DNA from: Lithobates sylvaticus
Lineage: Eukaryota > Chordata > Amphibia > Anura > Ranidae
Direction of reading: 5' to 3'
Length of the DNA stretch: 64,000 nt
NCBI GenBank assembly: GCA_028564925.1
Contig: CM053034.1
Location: forward strand, 150,162,052 to 150,226,051
Shown: positions 21,721-31,949 of the stretch, in pieces
Numbering within the stretch: the first letter of the stretch is position 1
Layout: the number at the start of each line of letters is the position of its first letter
Notes under the pieces: model-generated
The model's database searches: none
What the model was told of the DNA's origin: nothing
What the model saw: the letters and a program-made list of their open reading frames with translations, nothing else
Position numbers and translations under genes: made by a program

Positions 21721-22250
21721 GATTTTAGGCCTCCTAATCAAGATATTTAGCACATGTGGTTTACATGACACATGCTGGACCTGTAACTCTTCCCTAGCTA
21801 TTAGAATTAACAAATACTCTGATTTGCATGGCCACAAAACAAAAGCCACTGTAAAGAACAACCTAAGCAAAAGTGACTCATACACCATCATTGGCACCCC
21901 CTCTGATTCTGGATTTTAGATACCCCTCCAATGAGCACAAGAAACATCAATTATAATAAAAGTATGTACAAATCTTTATTCTATCCAATAAAACATTTTA
22001 GTAAAAACATTGTGTTGTTTAATCACCCTTAATCATTTTCCACCAAATGGATATAATGGTGGTTTTTGGTTGCAACGGGGACAAAGGTTGACGCGTTTTG
22101 CAGGGTCACTTCTGTCTCATGTATAGATGCAAAAGGACAACGTATACACTGAAAGGAAGAATATAAGCTTAGTTTACAGTACAATAACCAAAAAATTACA
22201 AATTTTAATATATAGAAATGCACATACTAGACCTAATAGTATATACTGGC
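21721..22250. other. Unassigned interval
   Basis: Includes GACGCGTTTTGCAGGGTCACTTCTGTCTCATG (22089-22120), which on the minus strand resembles another eroded hammerhead-like repeat. Nothing else can be supported. Confidence 0.25.
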
Positions 22251-22451
22251 TATACCCAGGACGAGGATAAGAGAAGGAGATGAGGAGAGAAAAAGTCCAG
22301 GATTACACCCAGCACCTTGGAGTGTGTGGAGGGACCAATTGTTGTGCTGTTAATCTCAATGGTAAAGTCTTGGAGGGGACCCGGGAGGAGGAAATATTAC
22401 AAGCTCAGTTTTAGAAAAATTGAGTTTGAGGAAGTGGTGTGGCATCCATAC

Positions 22452-23118
22452 TTATTTGTTGCTCAGTAAATTTGTGATATGGGAGGAGATTGAGGGAGTA
22501 AGTTGAGGAGTGGCGAGATAGATCTGGATGTCATCAGCACAGAGGTGGTATTGGAAGCCATGGGAGGTTATCAACTGTCCCAGAGAAGAGGTATAGAGAG
22601 AGAATAGGAGGGGCCCAAGCATGGAGCCTTGGGGTACCCCAACAGAAAGAAGAAGAGGAACAGAGGAGATGGTATTGTATGTGATACTGAAAGTGCGCTG
22701 AGATGGGTAAGAGGATAACCATAAAAGAGTAGAATCACAGATGCCAAAAGAGTGAAGTTTGTTGAGGAGGAGTGAGTGAACAACTGTGACTAAGGCAGCA
22801 GAAAAGTCCAAGGAGTATGAGTATGGCATACTGGCCGTTGGTTTTAGAAGTTAGTAGGTCGTTGGTGAGTTTTAGTACGGCAGTATCAGTGGAATGTTGT
22901 GGGCTGAAGCCGGACTGTAGTGGATCGAGAAGGTTTTTGTCAGTGGGATAGGAGCTCATATGATTGTGGACAATTCATTCAAGAAGCTTGGAGGCAAATG
23001 GGAGCAGAGAGGTGAGTCTTATGTTATTCAAACAGGTGGGGTCCAGTGAGGGTTTTTTGAGTATGGGGGTAACCAGTGCATGTTTGAGCTGAGAGGGAAA
23101 GGTGCCGGAGGAGAGGTT
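22452..23118 (-). pseudogene. L2-like LINE reverse transcriptase, broken
   Basis: RT of an L2/CR1-group element. The fingers and palm pieces LLDPLQSGFSPQHSTDTAVLKLTNDLL, LLNKLHSFGICDSTLLWLSSY, GVPQGSMLGPLLFSLYTSSLGQL and CADDIQIYLATP are read in minus frames 22735-22959 and 22452-22829. The catalytic box is CADD instead of YADD, and the conserved LSAAFDTVDH box is damaged (DFSAALVTVVH). A frame change lies near 22830. Its upstream part is separated by L1-D. Confidence 0.8.
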
Positions 23119-23133
23119 AAAGAATGAAGAAGG

Positions 23134-24687
23134 TGTAAAACTACATTCCCCTTCCTTTGGGAACCTATAGCAATCACTTATTTGGGCACCCAGATTCCTA
23201 CCAAACTATCCAATCTATACTCTCTTAACTTCCTACCCGCTCTCAATACCATACAATCTGATCTTACACGCTGGAACAAGGGTACGTTTTCCTGGTTCTG
23301 TAGGATTGCTATACTAAAGATGAATGTGCTTCCCAGACTCCTTTACCTTTTACAAACTGTCCCGATCAAACTCCCCCCATCCTTTCACCTTTCCTTTAAG
23401 CGCATTTGTAGAACCTTTATCTGGGCCTCTAAATCTCCAAGAATAAATTGGCACAGACTGACATTGCCCAAGCTACAGGGTGGGGTGGGTCTACCAGACC
23501 TTCAGAAATATCAGTGGTCCTGCCACATGTCCAGAATTGTGGATTGGCACATACACAACAACAGCAAAGACTGGGTACGACTCGAACAGTTGTTTTCAGA
23601 TATTCCGCTGCAACACTTCCCTTGGCTACATAAGTCACATGCCCCTAAACGGCTATTTACCCACCCTCTGATTGGTGCCACGCTTCTATACACCCGTCTT
23701 GCTAATAACCATGCCAAGATTCTACATGCCCCGGGTCCCATGACCCCCATGTCTCGTAACCCCGACTTTCCTGCTGGTCTTACCCGCCGCGACCCCACTC
23801 ACCCGCATCCCGATGTTACGCTTAGGGCCCACGATCTCTTTAACAATGGTGAACTTTCATCTTACCTTTCTCTCTCCCAGACCCTACCTGATTACCGTAT
23901 CTCTTTCTTTACATACATACAACTCAAACACTTCTTTCTTACAAGCAAACCTGCCACTCCTTGGCATCATGACTTCACACCTTTTGAATCCCTATATCTC
24001 CAACAGGAACCTCAAACACATGTCATTTCCTCCACCTACTCTCTCCTTTTCTCTACCCATGACATCAAAGCTGACGCATTGGTCCGCAGATGGGAATCTG
24101 ACCTCGCTCTGGACCTTACACCTCAGGAATGGGGAAAAATCTACACGCACATACACAAAGGTTCATTGAATGTCTCTGTCCAAGAAAACCGCTACAAACT
24201 GTTCTCCAGGTGGTATAGGACGCCCCAGCTCGTCCATAAGTTCCACCCGGGTGTCCCCTCACACTGTTGGCGCTGCGACACGGCCCCAGGCTCCCTCCTA
24301 CACATCTGGTGGGAATGCCCTCGTATACTAGCCTTCTGGTCAGAAGTGCGAGCACTCACACACCAAATCACCACATACGATATCCCCCTTACCCCAGCTA
24401 GATTCCTGCTTCATCATACGCCTTCCTCAGTTTGCACATATAAACACTCACTTACCATTCATCTTATTAACGCTGCCAACCAATGCATACCAGTCCATTG
24501 GAAGAGTCCCACACCTCCCACAATAGCCGAATGGATACGTAGGGTCGATAAAGTGGAAGAATTGGAATGCCTCATACACCAGGCTAAAGATACTCTCACT
24601 AGTCATGAACAAACTTGGGCCTGCTGGAAACATTTCCATTCATCTTCTTCCTCTGCCCTTTCTGACACACGCGTACACCCTGTCTGA
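23134..24687 (+). CDS. L1 ORF2 C-terminal half, intact but N-truncated
   Basis: The frame is open from the truncation point (KTTFPFLWEPIAITYLGTQIP) to the stop at 24685-24687. The 501 codons counted from TTG 23182 have no proven start; in nature this insertion would not be translated from its own ORF2 start. It covers the end of RT, the connector (ICRTFIWASKSPRINWHRL, GGVGLPDLQKYQ, IVDWHIHNNSKDW) and the C-terminal Cys motif C362-x2-C365-x8-H374-x4-C379 (HCWRCDTAPG...HIWWECP), thought to bind nucleic acid. Lack of stops over 1.5 kb marks a young copy of the same L1 group as L1-B and L1-E. Confidence 0.8.
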   Translation, partial: CKTTFPFLWEPIAITYLGTQIPTKLSNLYSLNFLPALNTIQSDLTRWNKGTFSWFCRIAILKMNVLPRLLYLLQTVPIKLPPSFHLSFKRICRTFIWASKSPRINWHRLTLPKLQGGVGLPDLQKYQWSCHMSRIVDWHIHNNSKDWVRLEQLFSDIPLQHFPWLHKSHAPKRLFTHPLIGATLLYTRLANNHAKILHAPGPMTPMSRNPDFPAGLTRRDPTHPHPDVTLRAHDLFNNGELSSYLSLSQTLPDYRISFFTYIQLKHFFLTSKPATPWHHDFTPFESLYLQQEPQTHVISSTYSLLFSTHDIKADALVRRWESDLALDLTPQEWGKIYTHIHKGSLNVSVQENRYKLFSRWYRTPQLVHKFHPGVPSHCWRCDTAPGSLLHIWWECPRILAFWSEVRALTHQITTYDIPLTPARFLLHHTPSSVCTYKHSLTIHLINAANQCIPVHWKSPTPPTIAEWIRRVDKVEELECLIHQAKDTLTSHEQTWACWKHFHSSSSSALSDTRVHPV

Positions 24688-25234
24688 TTTCTCGGTGTAT
24701 ATTGTCCTGTCCCTATACCGCTACTCCTGCCGACTGCCTCCTGTATACACCTGTACTTATGGCTTCTCTCCATCTCCTGCAGAAGTTTCACACACATCAC
24801 ACACACTATGTTACGGATGGACCTTCCCCCACTCACAGCAAGTTCCCTTCTATGGGGTGAGTAGGGACGGTCCGTCCGCTACTATCACTTATATCCAACT
24901 CTCCCCCCTTTCCCTTTAACTCCCGCTCATGAACCCTTGGATTATCGTCCTATATAATCACCTGCTATAGCACTCTCCGTTTACGCCTTTCCAACCAACA
25001 CACTCTTACTGTGCTACGTCACCAGAGCTCTATTCTATCCTCGAACCCCCAACGTCCTCGACCTCACAAGTTTTTCATCCACTTATTACTCTGTTTCTGT
25101 ACTTGCAATGCCGTAGTGTTCCATACGCAATGTACTGTACTTTACTAATGTTCTATTTTATAACATGTACTACTCTGTTGATTCTTACTGTACTGTTTGA
25201 AAACTCTAATAAAATCTTTTAACAAAAAAAAAAA
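23134..25234 (+). mobile_element. L1-D, 5'-truncated L1 with 15-bp target duplication
   Basis: AAAGAATGAAGAAGG occurs immediately before (23119-23133) and after (25235-25249) the element. It begins mid-ORF2 and ends with a canonical polyadenylation region (CTAATAAAATCTTTT) and an A tail. The duplication is still perfect and the reading frame intact, so the insertion is recent relative to its L2 host, in which it lies in antisense. Confidence 0.93.
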
Positions 25235-25249
25235 AAAGAATGAAGAAGG

Positions 25250-26070
25250 GAAGGGTTGAGGTGGCAAAGGTTCCTGCAGGTAACTGTTTGAAGGTTGGCA
25301 GCATGGGAGGTAGGATACAGGGGGAGTGAAATGGATGAGGTTGGGGTTGGAAAGATGAAAGGGGGTGTTAGAGAGGTTGCAGGAAGTGCAGAGATGGGAG
25401 AATACGAGGTTGAGAGTGTTGCCATTGGAGTGAGTGGTGGTTTGTGTCCATTACGTTAAAAGGTTAAAATAGGAGGTTAAGTTGAGTAGTTGAGAAGTGG
25501 CTGAGGTGTTAACATTAACTGGAATATTAAAGTCCCAGAGGATGATGGCAGGTACTTTAGAGGAGAGAAAGTAGGTTAGCCATGCAAAGAAGTTGTTGAG
25601 AAAGCGTGACTCAGCCGAGAGGCCAGTAAATTAAATTACAATCCTTAGACAAACAGAAGAAAAAAATATGAATGCAGTGGACTTAAAAAAACACAGGGAA
25701 AGAGAGAGAGGTCTAGGAAGAACCTGGAAGGTGCTTTGTGGGGAGAAGTCCAACTCTGCCTCCTTTTCGTCCGCTGGGCTTGGGTGAGTAAATCCAGAGG
25801 AGGCCACTGTGTGAGACGGCAGATAGAGGCAATATCGGATTCCTGGAGCCAGGTTTCATTAATAGCAAGTAGAGGGAGTTAGAAAGGAAAAGTTTATTAG
25901 AGACTGAGCAGGCATTCCAGAGAGCACACATAAGGTGGGGGCTGACTCATGGAATCATGGGAATTGAGATAAGAGAGTGGTAGTTATGGCTACTGTCAGA
26001 GGTGGTAGTGAAGTAATTCTAGAAGTGAGAGTTGGCAAAAGAGTGAGAGGGGTAGGAGGTATGACGGCCC
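25250..26070 (-). pseudogene. L2-like LINE endonuclease and linker, broken
   Basis: The minus frame 25713-25931 reads ALWNACSVSNKLFLSNSLYLLLM and GLLWIYSPKPSGRKGGRVGLL, the opening of an L2-type apurinic endonuclease (the family has ALWNARSV and RGGGVGLL). The segment 25250-25445 continues as linker before the RT. The normal stretch ending LTETWL is collapsed, so the domain is inactive. Confidence 0.7.
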
Positions 26071-26079
26071 CCAGACACC

Positions 26080-26940
26080 CTAAATGGGTATCTCCACCAA
26101 GAAGCTGCTTCCCAAGCTCTGTAACACGAGACCAGTGAAAAGAACTAGGCAATACGAGTTTTGGAGCAAACAAGAATAAGAACTGTTTATTGAACAAACT
26201 CATACAAAATATATACCCCACAGGAGGACATTCCCCTCCTGATCATATTACCCTAACAATACAAACTGTACACAGGAATATAATTAACATAACTAAAGAA
26301 CAGCCAGCATAGACTATAAACATTATGTTAATTAAACTAGCCACTGGGTGCCTCCAATGTCTCATTCTAGGTCAGATTTGCCCATATCAAGCTCACAAAG
26401 TACAATACACATTATTACAAATATAAACACAACACCACAGTAGTTTGCTAGCAGACAATAGGTGTGTTAATTAGCACAATTAACAATGGGTGAAATACCT
26501 ACCTACCACTAGACCTACTTACAATAAATACATTATAGCAGGAAACCCCAGACATGTGGCTTGAGTTGACATCACCATCTGCTTCGAGTCTCAGTGTGAA
26601 GCAGACACTATCGGCAATGAGGAAGCTAGGCCCTATAGAGGGTCCCTGGGCCTAGAGTCCCAGAGTCTGTGTATCTTGGGAAGACATGGGCTTGAATCCA
26701 AAGTAACATTACTCCAAGGGTCCCCCAGGCATACACCTCACAAAGAGTAGTGTTGCCTTAAATGCCAGGGCCCATAGACAGTGGGTAAGAGGCTTGCTTT
26801 CAGTCCTCTCCAAAAGCCCCCGTCCTGGCTAGGTCTGTCTAAGGAGGGTGAAGGAGGTAAGGTGGGAGTGGAATTTATACAAGCACAGGTGCTGCAGTGA
26901 AGTGGAAGTGGCCCTGTGTGGGTTCAGAATGAGCAGTAGG
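26080..26940 (-). mobile_element. Probable solo LTR
   Basis: On the minus strand the segment has an LTR-like order: TATATATTTTG, then TTCAATAAACAG (polyadenylation signal), then about 100 bp with CTGGTCTCGTGTTACA. No coding sequence adjoins. I could not fix TG/CA ends or a target duplication, so limits are approximate. An old element, family unknown. Confidence 0.4.
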
Positions 26941-26948
26941 TGATAAGT

Positions 26949-27698
26949 TGTCATGAAAGGAGCCTGAACACAGGCATCCAACACAAGTGAACAGATCGAT
27001 GGGCTGCACTAAAGGAATCAGGCTCCAAAGGTAGTGATAAGATAAATATTTATTAATAATAAAGACACACGTGAACACAGCAAACACAAACAAGCAAGAA
27101 CACAAATAACACAGCAAACCCCCAAGCCCTAATCTAACTAACTAACTAACTAACAATACACACAAGGCAATAGAACATATATATACACATGTATATACAA
27201 GGCAGGGAGGAGAGACAAGGGGGGAAACAGGAAGCAAGGGAACATCAAGGCAGGAATCAGGGGACGGGTCTCAGGAACCAGGTAAAGGGGGACAGCATCC
27301 AGGACAGGGCAGGAAGGGAATAAAGGGTCAGATTGCAGGTACAGGTTACAGGTCCAGGATCAGGTTACAGCACAGGCAAGACAAGGCTACAGAACGGAAT
27401 ACTGAAGCACTGAGCTTCAGTGAGGGACAGGCTTATATAGTCTCAGCAGTTCAACAGGTGCCGCCTGATTCCTGGCATGTCCATCTGCTGGGAGACCCCC
27501 GCTGGTGGCCACCAGAACTGCACCCTTTGATGTTGAAGGAAGTAGTGACACCACCAGGCGATCCAGGTAATAACACCATTCCTGACAATGTCCATCGGCT
27601 GGGAGACCCCTGCTGGTGGCCACCAGAACTGCACCCTGTGATGCCAAAGGAAACAGTGACACCAGCAGGCGATCCAGGTAACAGCACCGTTTCTGACA
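26949..27698 (-). repeat. 3' LTR of the LTR element
   Basis: 750 bp, TG...CA bounded. Its U3 side holds two tandem copies of about 110 bp (27478-27590 and 27598-27698), both built on GCTGGGAGACCCC and GCGATCCAGGTAA. The R/U5 side holds TTATTAATAATAAAG, whose complement offers AATAAA. Confidence 0.88.
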
Positions 27699-27831
27699 GT
27701 TCCCCCCCCTAAGGAGTGGCCTCTGGACACTCCATTCTGCCCTAGATCTAGCAGTGCATGTAAAAGTGGAAGAGTCCCAAAAAGTCTTCTCTGTGACGGC
27801 AGACTTCCTTGCGCTCTCTGGCCAGAGTCTC

Positions 27832-30402
27832 TTAACCTACTAGGAGGCGTGCCACCCGAGTCCGACAATGGGACATGTACCCCACCACCAGGGTCTGGAA
27901 GTTTAGATCTGGAAATAAAAACAGACAGGGCAGCAGGCTCCGGGTCATCAGGCTGGGCAGCGGGCACCAGGTCATCAGACTGGGCAGCGAGCTTCGGGTC
28001 ATCAGGCTGGGCAGCGAGCTTCGGGTCATCAGGCTGGGCAGCGGACAGGAACTCATCAGGCTGGGCAGCGGACAGGAACTCATCAAGCTGGGCAGCAGAC
28101 AGGAACTCATCAGGCTGGGCAGCAGACAGGAACTCATCAAGCTGGGCAGCAGACAGGAACTCATCAAGCTGGGCAGCAGACAGGAACTCATCAAGCTGGG
28201 CAGCAGACAGGAACTCATCAAGCTGGGCAGCAGACAGGAACTCATCAAGCTGGGCAGCAGACAGGAACTCATCAAGCTGGGCAGCAGACAGGAACTCATC
28301 AAGCTGGGCAGCAGACAGGAACTCATCAAGCTGGGCAGCAGACAGGAACTCATCAAGCTGGGCAGCAGACAGGAACTCATCATGCTGGGCAGCAGACAGG
28401 AACTCATCAAGCTGGGCAGCAGACAGGAACTCATCAAGCTGGGCAGCAGACAGGAACTCATCAAGCTGGGCAGCAGACAGGAACTCATCAAGCTGGGCAG
28501 CAGACAGGAACTCATCAAGCTGGGCAGCAGACAGGAACACCTCAGGCTGGGCAGCAGACAGGAACACCTCAGGCTGGGCAGCAGACAGGAACACCTCAGG
28601 CTGGGCAGCAGACAGGAACACCTCAGGCTGGGCAGCAGACAGGAACACCTCAGGCTGGGCAGCAGACAGGAACACCTCAGGCTGGGCAGCAGACAGGAAC
28701 ACCTCAGTCTGGGCAGCAGACAGGAACACCTCAGGCTGGGCAGCAGACAGGAAAACCTCAGGCTGGGCAGCAGACAGGAAAACCTCAGGCTGGGCAGCAG
28801 ACAGGAACACCTCAGGCTGGGCAGCAGACAGGAACACCTCAGGCTGGGCAGCAGACAGGAACACCTCAGGCTGGGCAGCAGACAGGAACACCTCAGGCTG
28901 GGCAGCAGACAGGAACACCTCAGGCTGGGCAGCAGACAGGAACACCTCAGACTGGGCAGCAGACAGGAACACCTAAGGCTGGGCAGCAGACAGGAACACC
29001 TCAGGCTGGGCAGCAGACAGGAACTCCTCAGGCTGGGCAGCAGACAGGAACACATCAGGCTGGGCAGCAGACAGTGGCTCATCAGGCTGGGCAGCAGACA
29101 GTGGCTCATCAGAATGGAAGGCAGGCAGCGGGTCATTAGACTGGAAAACTGGCAGCGGATCATCAGACTGGAAAACTGGCAGCGGGTCATCAGACTGGAA
29201 ACCTGGCAGCGGGTCATCAGACTGGAAAACTGGCAGCGGTCATCAGACTGGAAAACTGGCAGCGGGTCATCAGACTGGAAAACTGGCAGCGGGTCATCAG
29301 ACTGGAAGGCTGGGACGTCAGGCTGGAAGGCTGGAACATCAGGCTGGAAGGCCGGCACCAGGACATCAGACTGGAAGGCTGGGACGTCAAGCTGGAGGGC
29401 TGGCACCAGGACATCAGACAGGGAAGCTGAGACATCAGGCTGGAAGGCCGGCACCAGGACATCAGACTGGAAGGCTGGGACATCAGGCTGGAAGGCTAGT
29501 ACTGGCTCTTCAGGCTGGATTGCTGGCACCTCCGGCTGGAACTCTGGCGCTTCAGGCTGGGACAGATTAGTGGGTGTGGAGGCAGATTGGGTTACTGGCA
29601 GGATCGTTTTGGTCGGGAAGAACTTTCGTTTTTTCTTTGACTTGGTCGCTGAAGCTTTGTAGGTTGGGGGTGCAGCAGACAGGAAAGGAGTGTTGGGATA
29701 TGGCAGAGAAGAGGTAACAGTAGCTGGGGGAAGTTCTTGTGGATTAGTAGGCAGCTGAGAAGAGGCAGGGGGTTTGTATGCAGGATAGGTACAGGGAGAA
29801 GAGACCGGATATGAATATTTGGTTGGGAGCAATGTATACTGGGTGGCAACTGAGTTTGGCATGGGTGATGGGGAAACATACATTTGGGTAGGCTGGTGTC
29901 TGATGGCAGAAGTGGTGGGTTTGGCTGGGGCTAATTTTACCATGTCAGACCATGCTGAAAGTATGGGTTGTACAAACTGTGGATTTAAGTTTCCCTGTCT
30001 AACAAAAGACTGAGCAGACACAATGCACTCAGCAATCACCTGTGGGGAACAGCCAGCGTAGTGCTCACAGAAATCAGCAGGATCATCTTCAAAAAGCCAT
30101 ACTAGGGATACAACCTGATTCATATTAAAAGGGGGAGTGTAATCATCACGGCCTTCAGGAATACAGGGCAGGGCCAGCTCTGTACAAATCTTGATCAGAG
30201 GCTGTACGTCCTCAAAAAGAAAACTGCCCTGATCAACGAAAACATGGGCCATACGGATGCACTCCAGGAGTTGCTCCCTAGTATAGTCACCCAAAGTCTG
30301 ATAACAAAAATCTCTTTCTTCCATTGCCAGGAGCGAAAGATACAATATATCTTCCGGATGCATCTTTCTTGGCAATAGCAAGTGTCCAGACCCAATTCCC
30401 AA
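27832..30402 (-). CDS. Large repeat-rich ORF of the LTR element, unknown family
   Basis: 856 codons beginning about 35 nt after the 5' LTR, the usual position of gag. Residues 31-76 and 110-155 are two diverged copies of one motif (DFCYQ...LLECIRMAHVFVDQG and DFCEH...IAECIVSAQSFVRQG), probably helical. Residues 156-250 are Pro/Ser/Thr rich. A basic patch SKKKRKFFPTK follows near 260, then repeats of FQPDVPAFQSD type, then the 9-residue repeat of the 27-bp minisatellite. I see no zinc knuckle, major-homology region or protease, and do not recognise the family. It looks like a gag-position protein of a non-autonomous element; whether it is translated in full is unknown. Confidence 0.5.
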   Translation of the reverse strand: MGIGSGHLLLPRKMHPEDILYLSLLAMEERDFCYQTLGDYTREQLLECIRMAHVFVDQGSFLFEDVQPLIKICTELALPCIPEGRDDYTPPFNMNQVVSLVWLFEDDPADFCEHYAGCSPQVIAECIVSAQSFVRQGNLNPQFVQPILSAWSDMVKLAPAKPTTSAIRHQPTQMYVSPSPMPNSVATQYTLLPTKYSYPVSSPCTYPAYKPPASSQLPTNPQELPPATVTSSLPYPNTPFLSAAPPTYKASATKSKKKRKFFPTKTILPVTQSASTPTNLSQPEAPEFQPEVPAIQPEEPVLAFQPDVPAFQSDVLVPAFQPDVSASLSDVLVPALQLDVPAFQSDVLVPAFQPDVPAFQPDVPAFQSDDPLPVFQSDDPLPVFQSDDRCQFSSLMTRCQVSSLMTRCQFSSLMIRCQFSSLMTRCLPSILMSHCLLPSLMSHCLLPSLMCSCLLPSLRSSCLLPSLRCSCLLPSLRCSCLLPSLRCSCLLPSLRCSCLLPSLRCSCLLPSLRCSCLLPSLRCSCLLPSLRCSCLLPSLRFSCLLPSLRFSCLLPSLRCSCLLPRLRCSCLLPSLRCSCLLPSLRCSCLLPSLRCSCLLPSLRCSCLLPSLRCSCLLPSLRCSCLLPSLMSSCLLPSLMSSCLLPSLMSSCLLPSLMSSCLLPSLMSSCLLPSMMSSCLLPSLMSSCLLPSLMSSCLLPSLMSSCLLPSLMSSCLLPSLMSSCLLPSLMSSCLLPSLMSSCLLPSLMSSCLLPSLMSSCLLPSLMSSCLLPSLMSSCPLPSLMSSCPLPSLMTRSSLPSLMTRSSLPSLMTWCPLPSLMTRSLLPCLFLFPDLNFQTLVVGYMSHCRTRVARLLVG
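27943..29110. repeat. 27-bp minisatellite in the LTR element
   Basis: About 43 tandem copies of a 27-bp unit (core CTGGGCAGCAGACAGGAAC), in two blocks distinguished by CTCATCAAG and ACCTCAGG variants. 29110-29520 continues as a diverged form (GGTCATCAGACTGGAAAACTG). The unit is a multiple of three, so several frames on both strands stay open for 375-595 codons. Confidence 0.95.
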
Positions 30403-30436
30403 GTGCAGCCGATCTGTTTGTATGGCTTCAGTATTC

Positions 30437-31180
30437 TGTCATGAAAGGAGCCTGAACACAGGCATCCAACACAAGTGAACAGATCGATGGGCTGCACTAA
30501 AGGAATCAGGCTCCAAAGGTAGTGATAAGATAAATATTTATTAATAATAAAGACACACGTGAACACAGCAAACACAAACAAGCAAGAACACAAATAACAC
30601 AGCAAACCCCCAAGCCCTAATCTAACTAACTAACTAACAATACACACAAGGCAATAGAACATATATATACATGTATATACAAGGCAGGGAGGAGAGACAA
30701 GGGGGGAAACAGGAAGCAAGGGAACATCAAGGCAGGAATCAGGGGACGGGTCTCAGGAACCAGGTAAAGGGGGACAGCATCCAGGACAGGGCAGGAAGGG
30801 AATAAAGGGTCAGATTGCAGGTACAGGTTACAGGTCCAGGATCAGGTTCCAGCACAGGCAAGACAAGGCTACAGAACGGAATACTGAAGCACTGAGCTTC
30901 AGTGAGGGACAGGCTTATATAGTCTCAGCAGTTCAACAGGTGCCGCCTGATTCCTGGCATGTCCATCTGCTGGGAGACCCCCGCTGGTGGCCACCAGAAC
31001 TGCACCCTTTGATGTTGAAGGAAGTAGTGACACCACCAGGCGATCCAGGTAATAACACCATTCCTGACAATGTCCATCGGCTGGGAGACCCCTGCTGGTG
31101 GCCACCAGAACTGCACCCTTTGATGCCAAAGGAAACAGTGACACCAGCAGGCGATCCAGGTAACAGCACCGTTTCTGACA
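30437..31180 (-). repeat. 5' LTR of the LTR element
   Basis: 744 bp and almost identical to 26949-27698, including the U3 tandem repeat (about 30960-31072 and 31080-31180). The plus-strand end TTCTGACA is followed by the TAAGT duplication. Confidence 0.88.
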
Positions 31181-31185
31181 TAAGT

Positions 31186-31900
31186 GCAGTAATATTGAGA
31201 GGACAAAAGTGAGGGAGATATGTAAAGGTTGTGAGGTGGAGGGAGTAAACAAATGAGTGTTTGAGGATAGAGTATGTTATTCCAAAGAGGATTAGTATGA
31301 GCTTGCTGGAAGGTGGAGAGAGGGGGAAAAAGAAGGCTGAGGGAAAGAGAAAAGACGAAAGGGAACTTCCAGACAACTTAGTGTGGAGCACTATTATGGA
31401 GCACTTCGGGGTAGTAGGTGTGCTCACATTATGGATTGTGCCATATCACACTCATTGCCCTTGTGTACTCTGGTTTGGGAAGCTGTGTGTACTTTGTGCA
31501 CATGGGGCTGGCAGCTACCTTGGTTTTTGAAGCCTTTGATTACATGGCCATGCTTGAGGCAGATATGACCAGTTTGGCAATCAGGCTATCAAGGGAGTTG
31601 GATGTTGGCAGCCACAGTGGGCCCTGCATTACTAATTGTACTGCTTTTCTACCACATTGCCACTGCATAATTGTGCATGATTGCTGCAAGGATTACTGCT
31701 TAGTGCTGCATTTGCTTGTTTGTTGGCTAATAGGTACTGCTAATAACTGAATAACTACGCACCTGCATAACTACATACTTGCATAACTGGGATGCAGGAC
31801 AGGGCTCGGTGCTGCAGCTTGTGCCCCCACGTCTCCATACAGCTGGTGGTGATGATGCCAGACCTGTGAGCTCTACCACCTCCTCCTCCTCCTCCACCAC
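31186..31900. other. Flank between LTR element and hAT-1
   Basis: Purine-rich on plus near 31300-31370; may be outer sequence of the L2-like LINE or the 5' part of hAT-1. No domain is recognisable. A CTC triplet run lies near 31879-31896. Confidence 0.3.
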
Positions 31901-31949
31901 CTCCATGCCCTTCTATGAAGAATTGTCCTATGAACATCAGGTACCCCTT

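Larger units (their letters stand above)
22260..26075 (-). mobile_element. L2-like LINE (minus), split by L1-D
   Basis: The minus strand encodes, 5' to 3', an endonuclease piece (ALWNACSVSNK, about 25900), a linker, then reverse transcriptase (SSYPTDKNLLDPLQSGFSPQHSTDTA, GVPQGSMLGPLLFSLYTS, HLCADDIQIYLA). The spacing and motifs are those of L2/CR1-group LINEs. L1-D (23134-25234) interrupts it in the opposite orientation. The exact 3' end near 22260 and 5' end near 26075 are not defined. Sequence on the far side of the LTR elements (31186-31420) may be more of its 5' region, but that is a guess. Confidence 0.75.
26949..31180 (-). mobile_element. Young LTR retrotransposon without pol
   Basis: Two direct repeats of about 745-750 bp (26949-27698 and 30437-31180), each starting TGTCATGAAAGG and ending GTTTCTGACA on the plus strand, flank 2.74 kb. 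TAAGT is duplicated outside (26944-26948, 31181-31185). A purine tract (TTAGGGGGGGGAAC on minus) touches the LTR at 27698, so the element is transcribed on the minus strand and the 5' LTR is 30437-31180. LTRs differ by only a few substitutions and short-repeat indels, implying recent insertion. The interior holds one large repeat-rich ORF and no protease, RT, integrase or envelope, so it is non-autonomous. Superfamily undetermined. Confidence 0.88.

Noticed and set aside
23429-23798. Minus-strand frames of 69-95 codons
   Set aside because: Shadows of the intact L1-D ORF2 on the plus strand.
27943-29110. CRISPR-like array
   Set aside because: Units are contiguous with no unique spacers, in a eukaryotic LTR element; it is a minisatellite.
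27849-29662. 375- and 595-codon plus-strand frames
   Set aside because: Antisense to the LTR element and produced by the 27-bp stop-free repeat.
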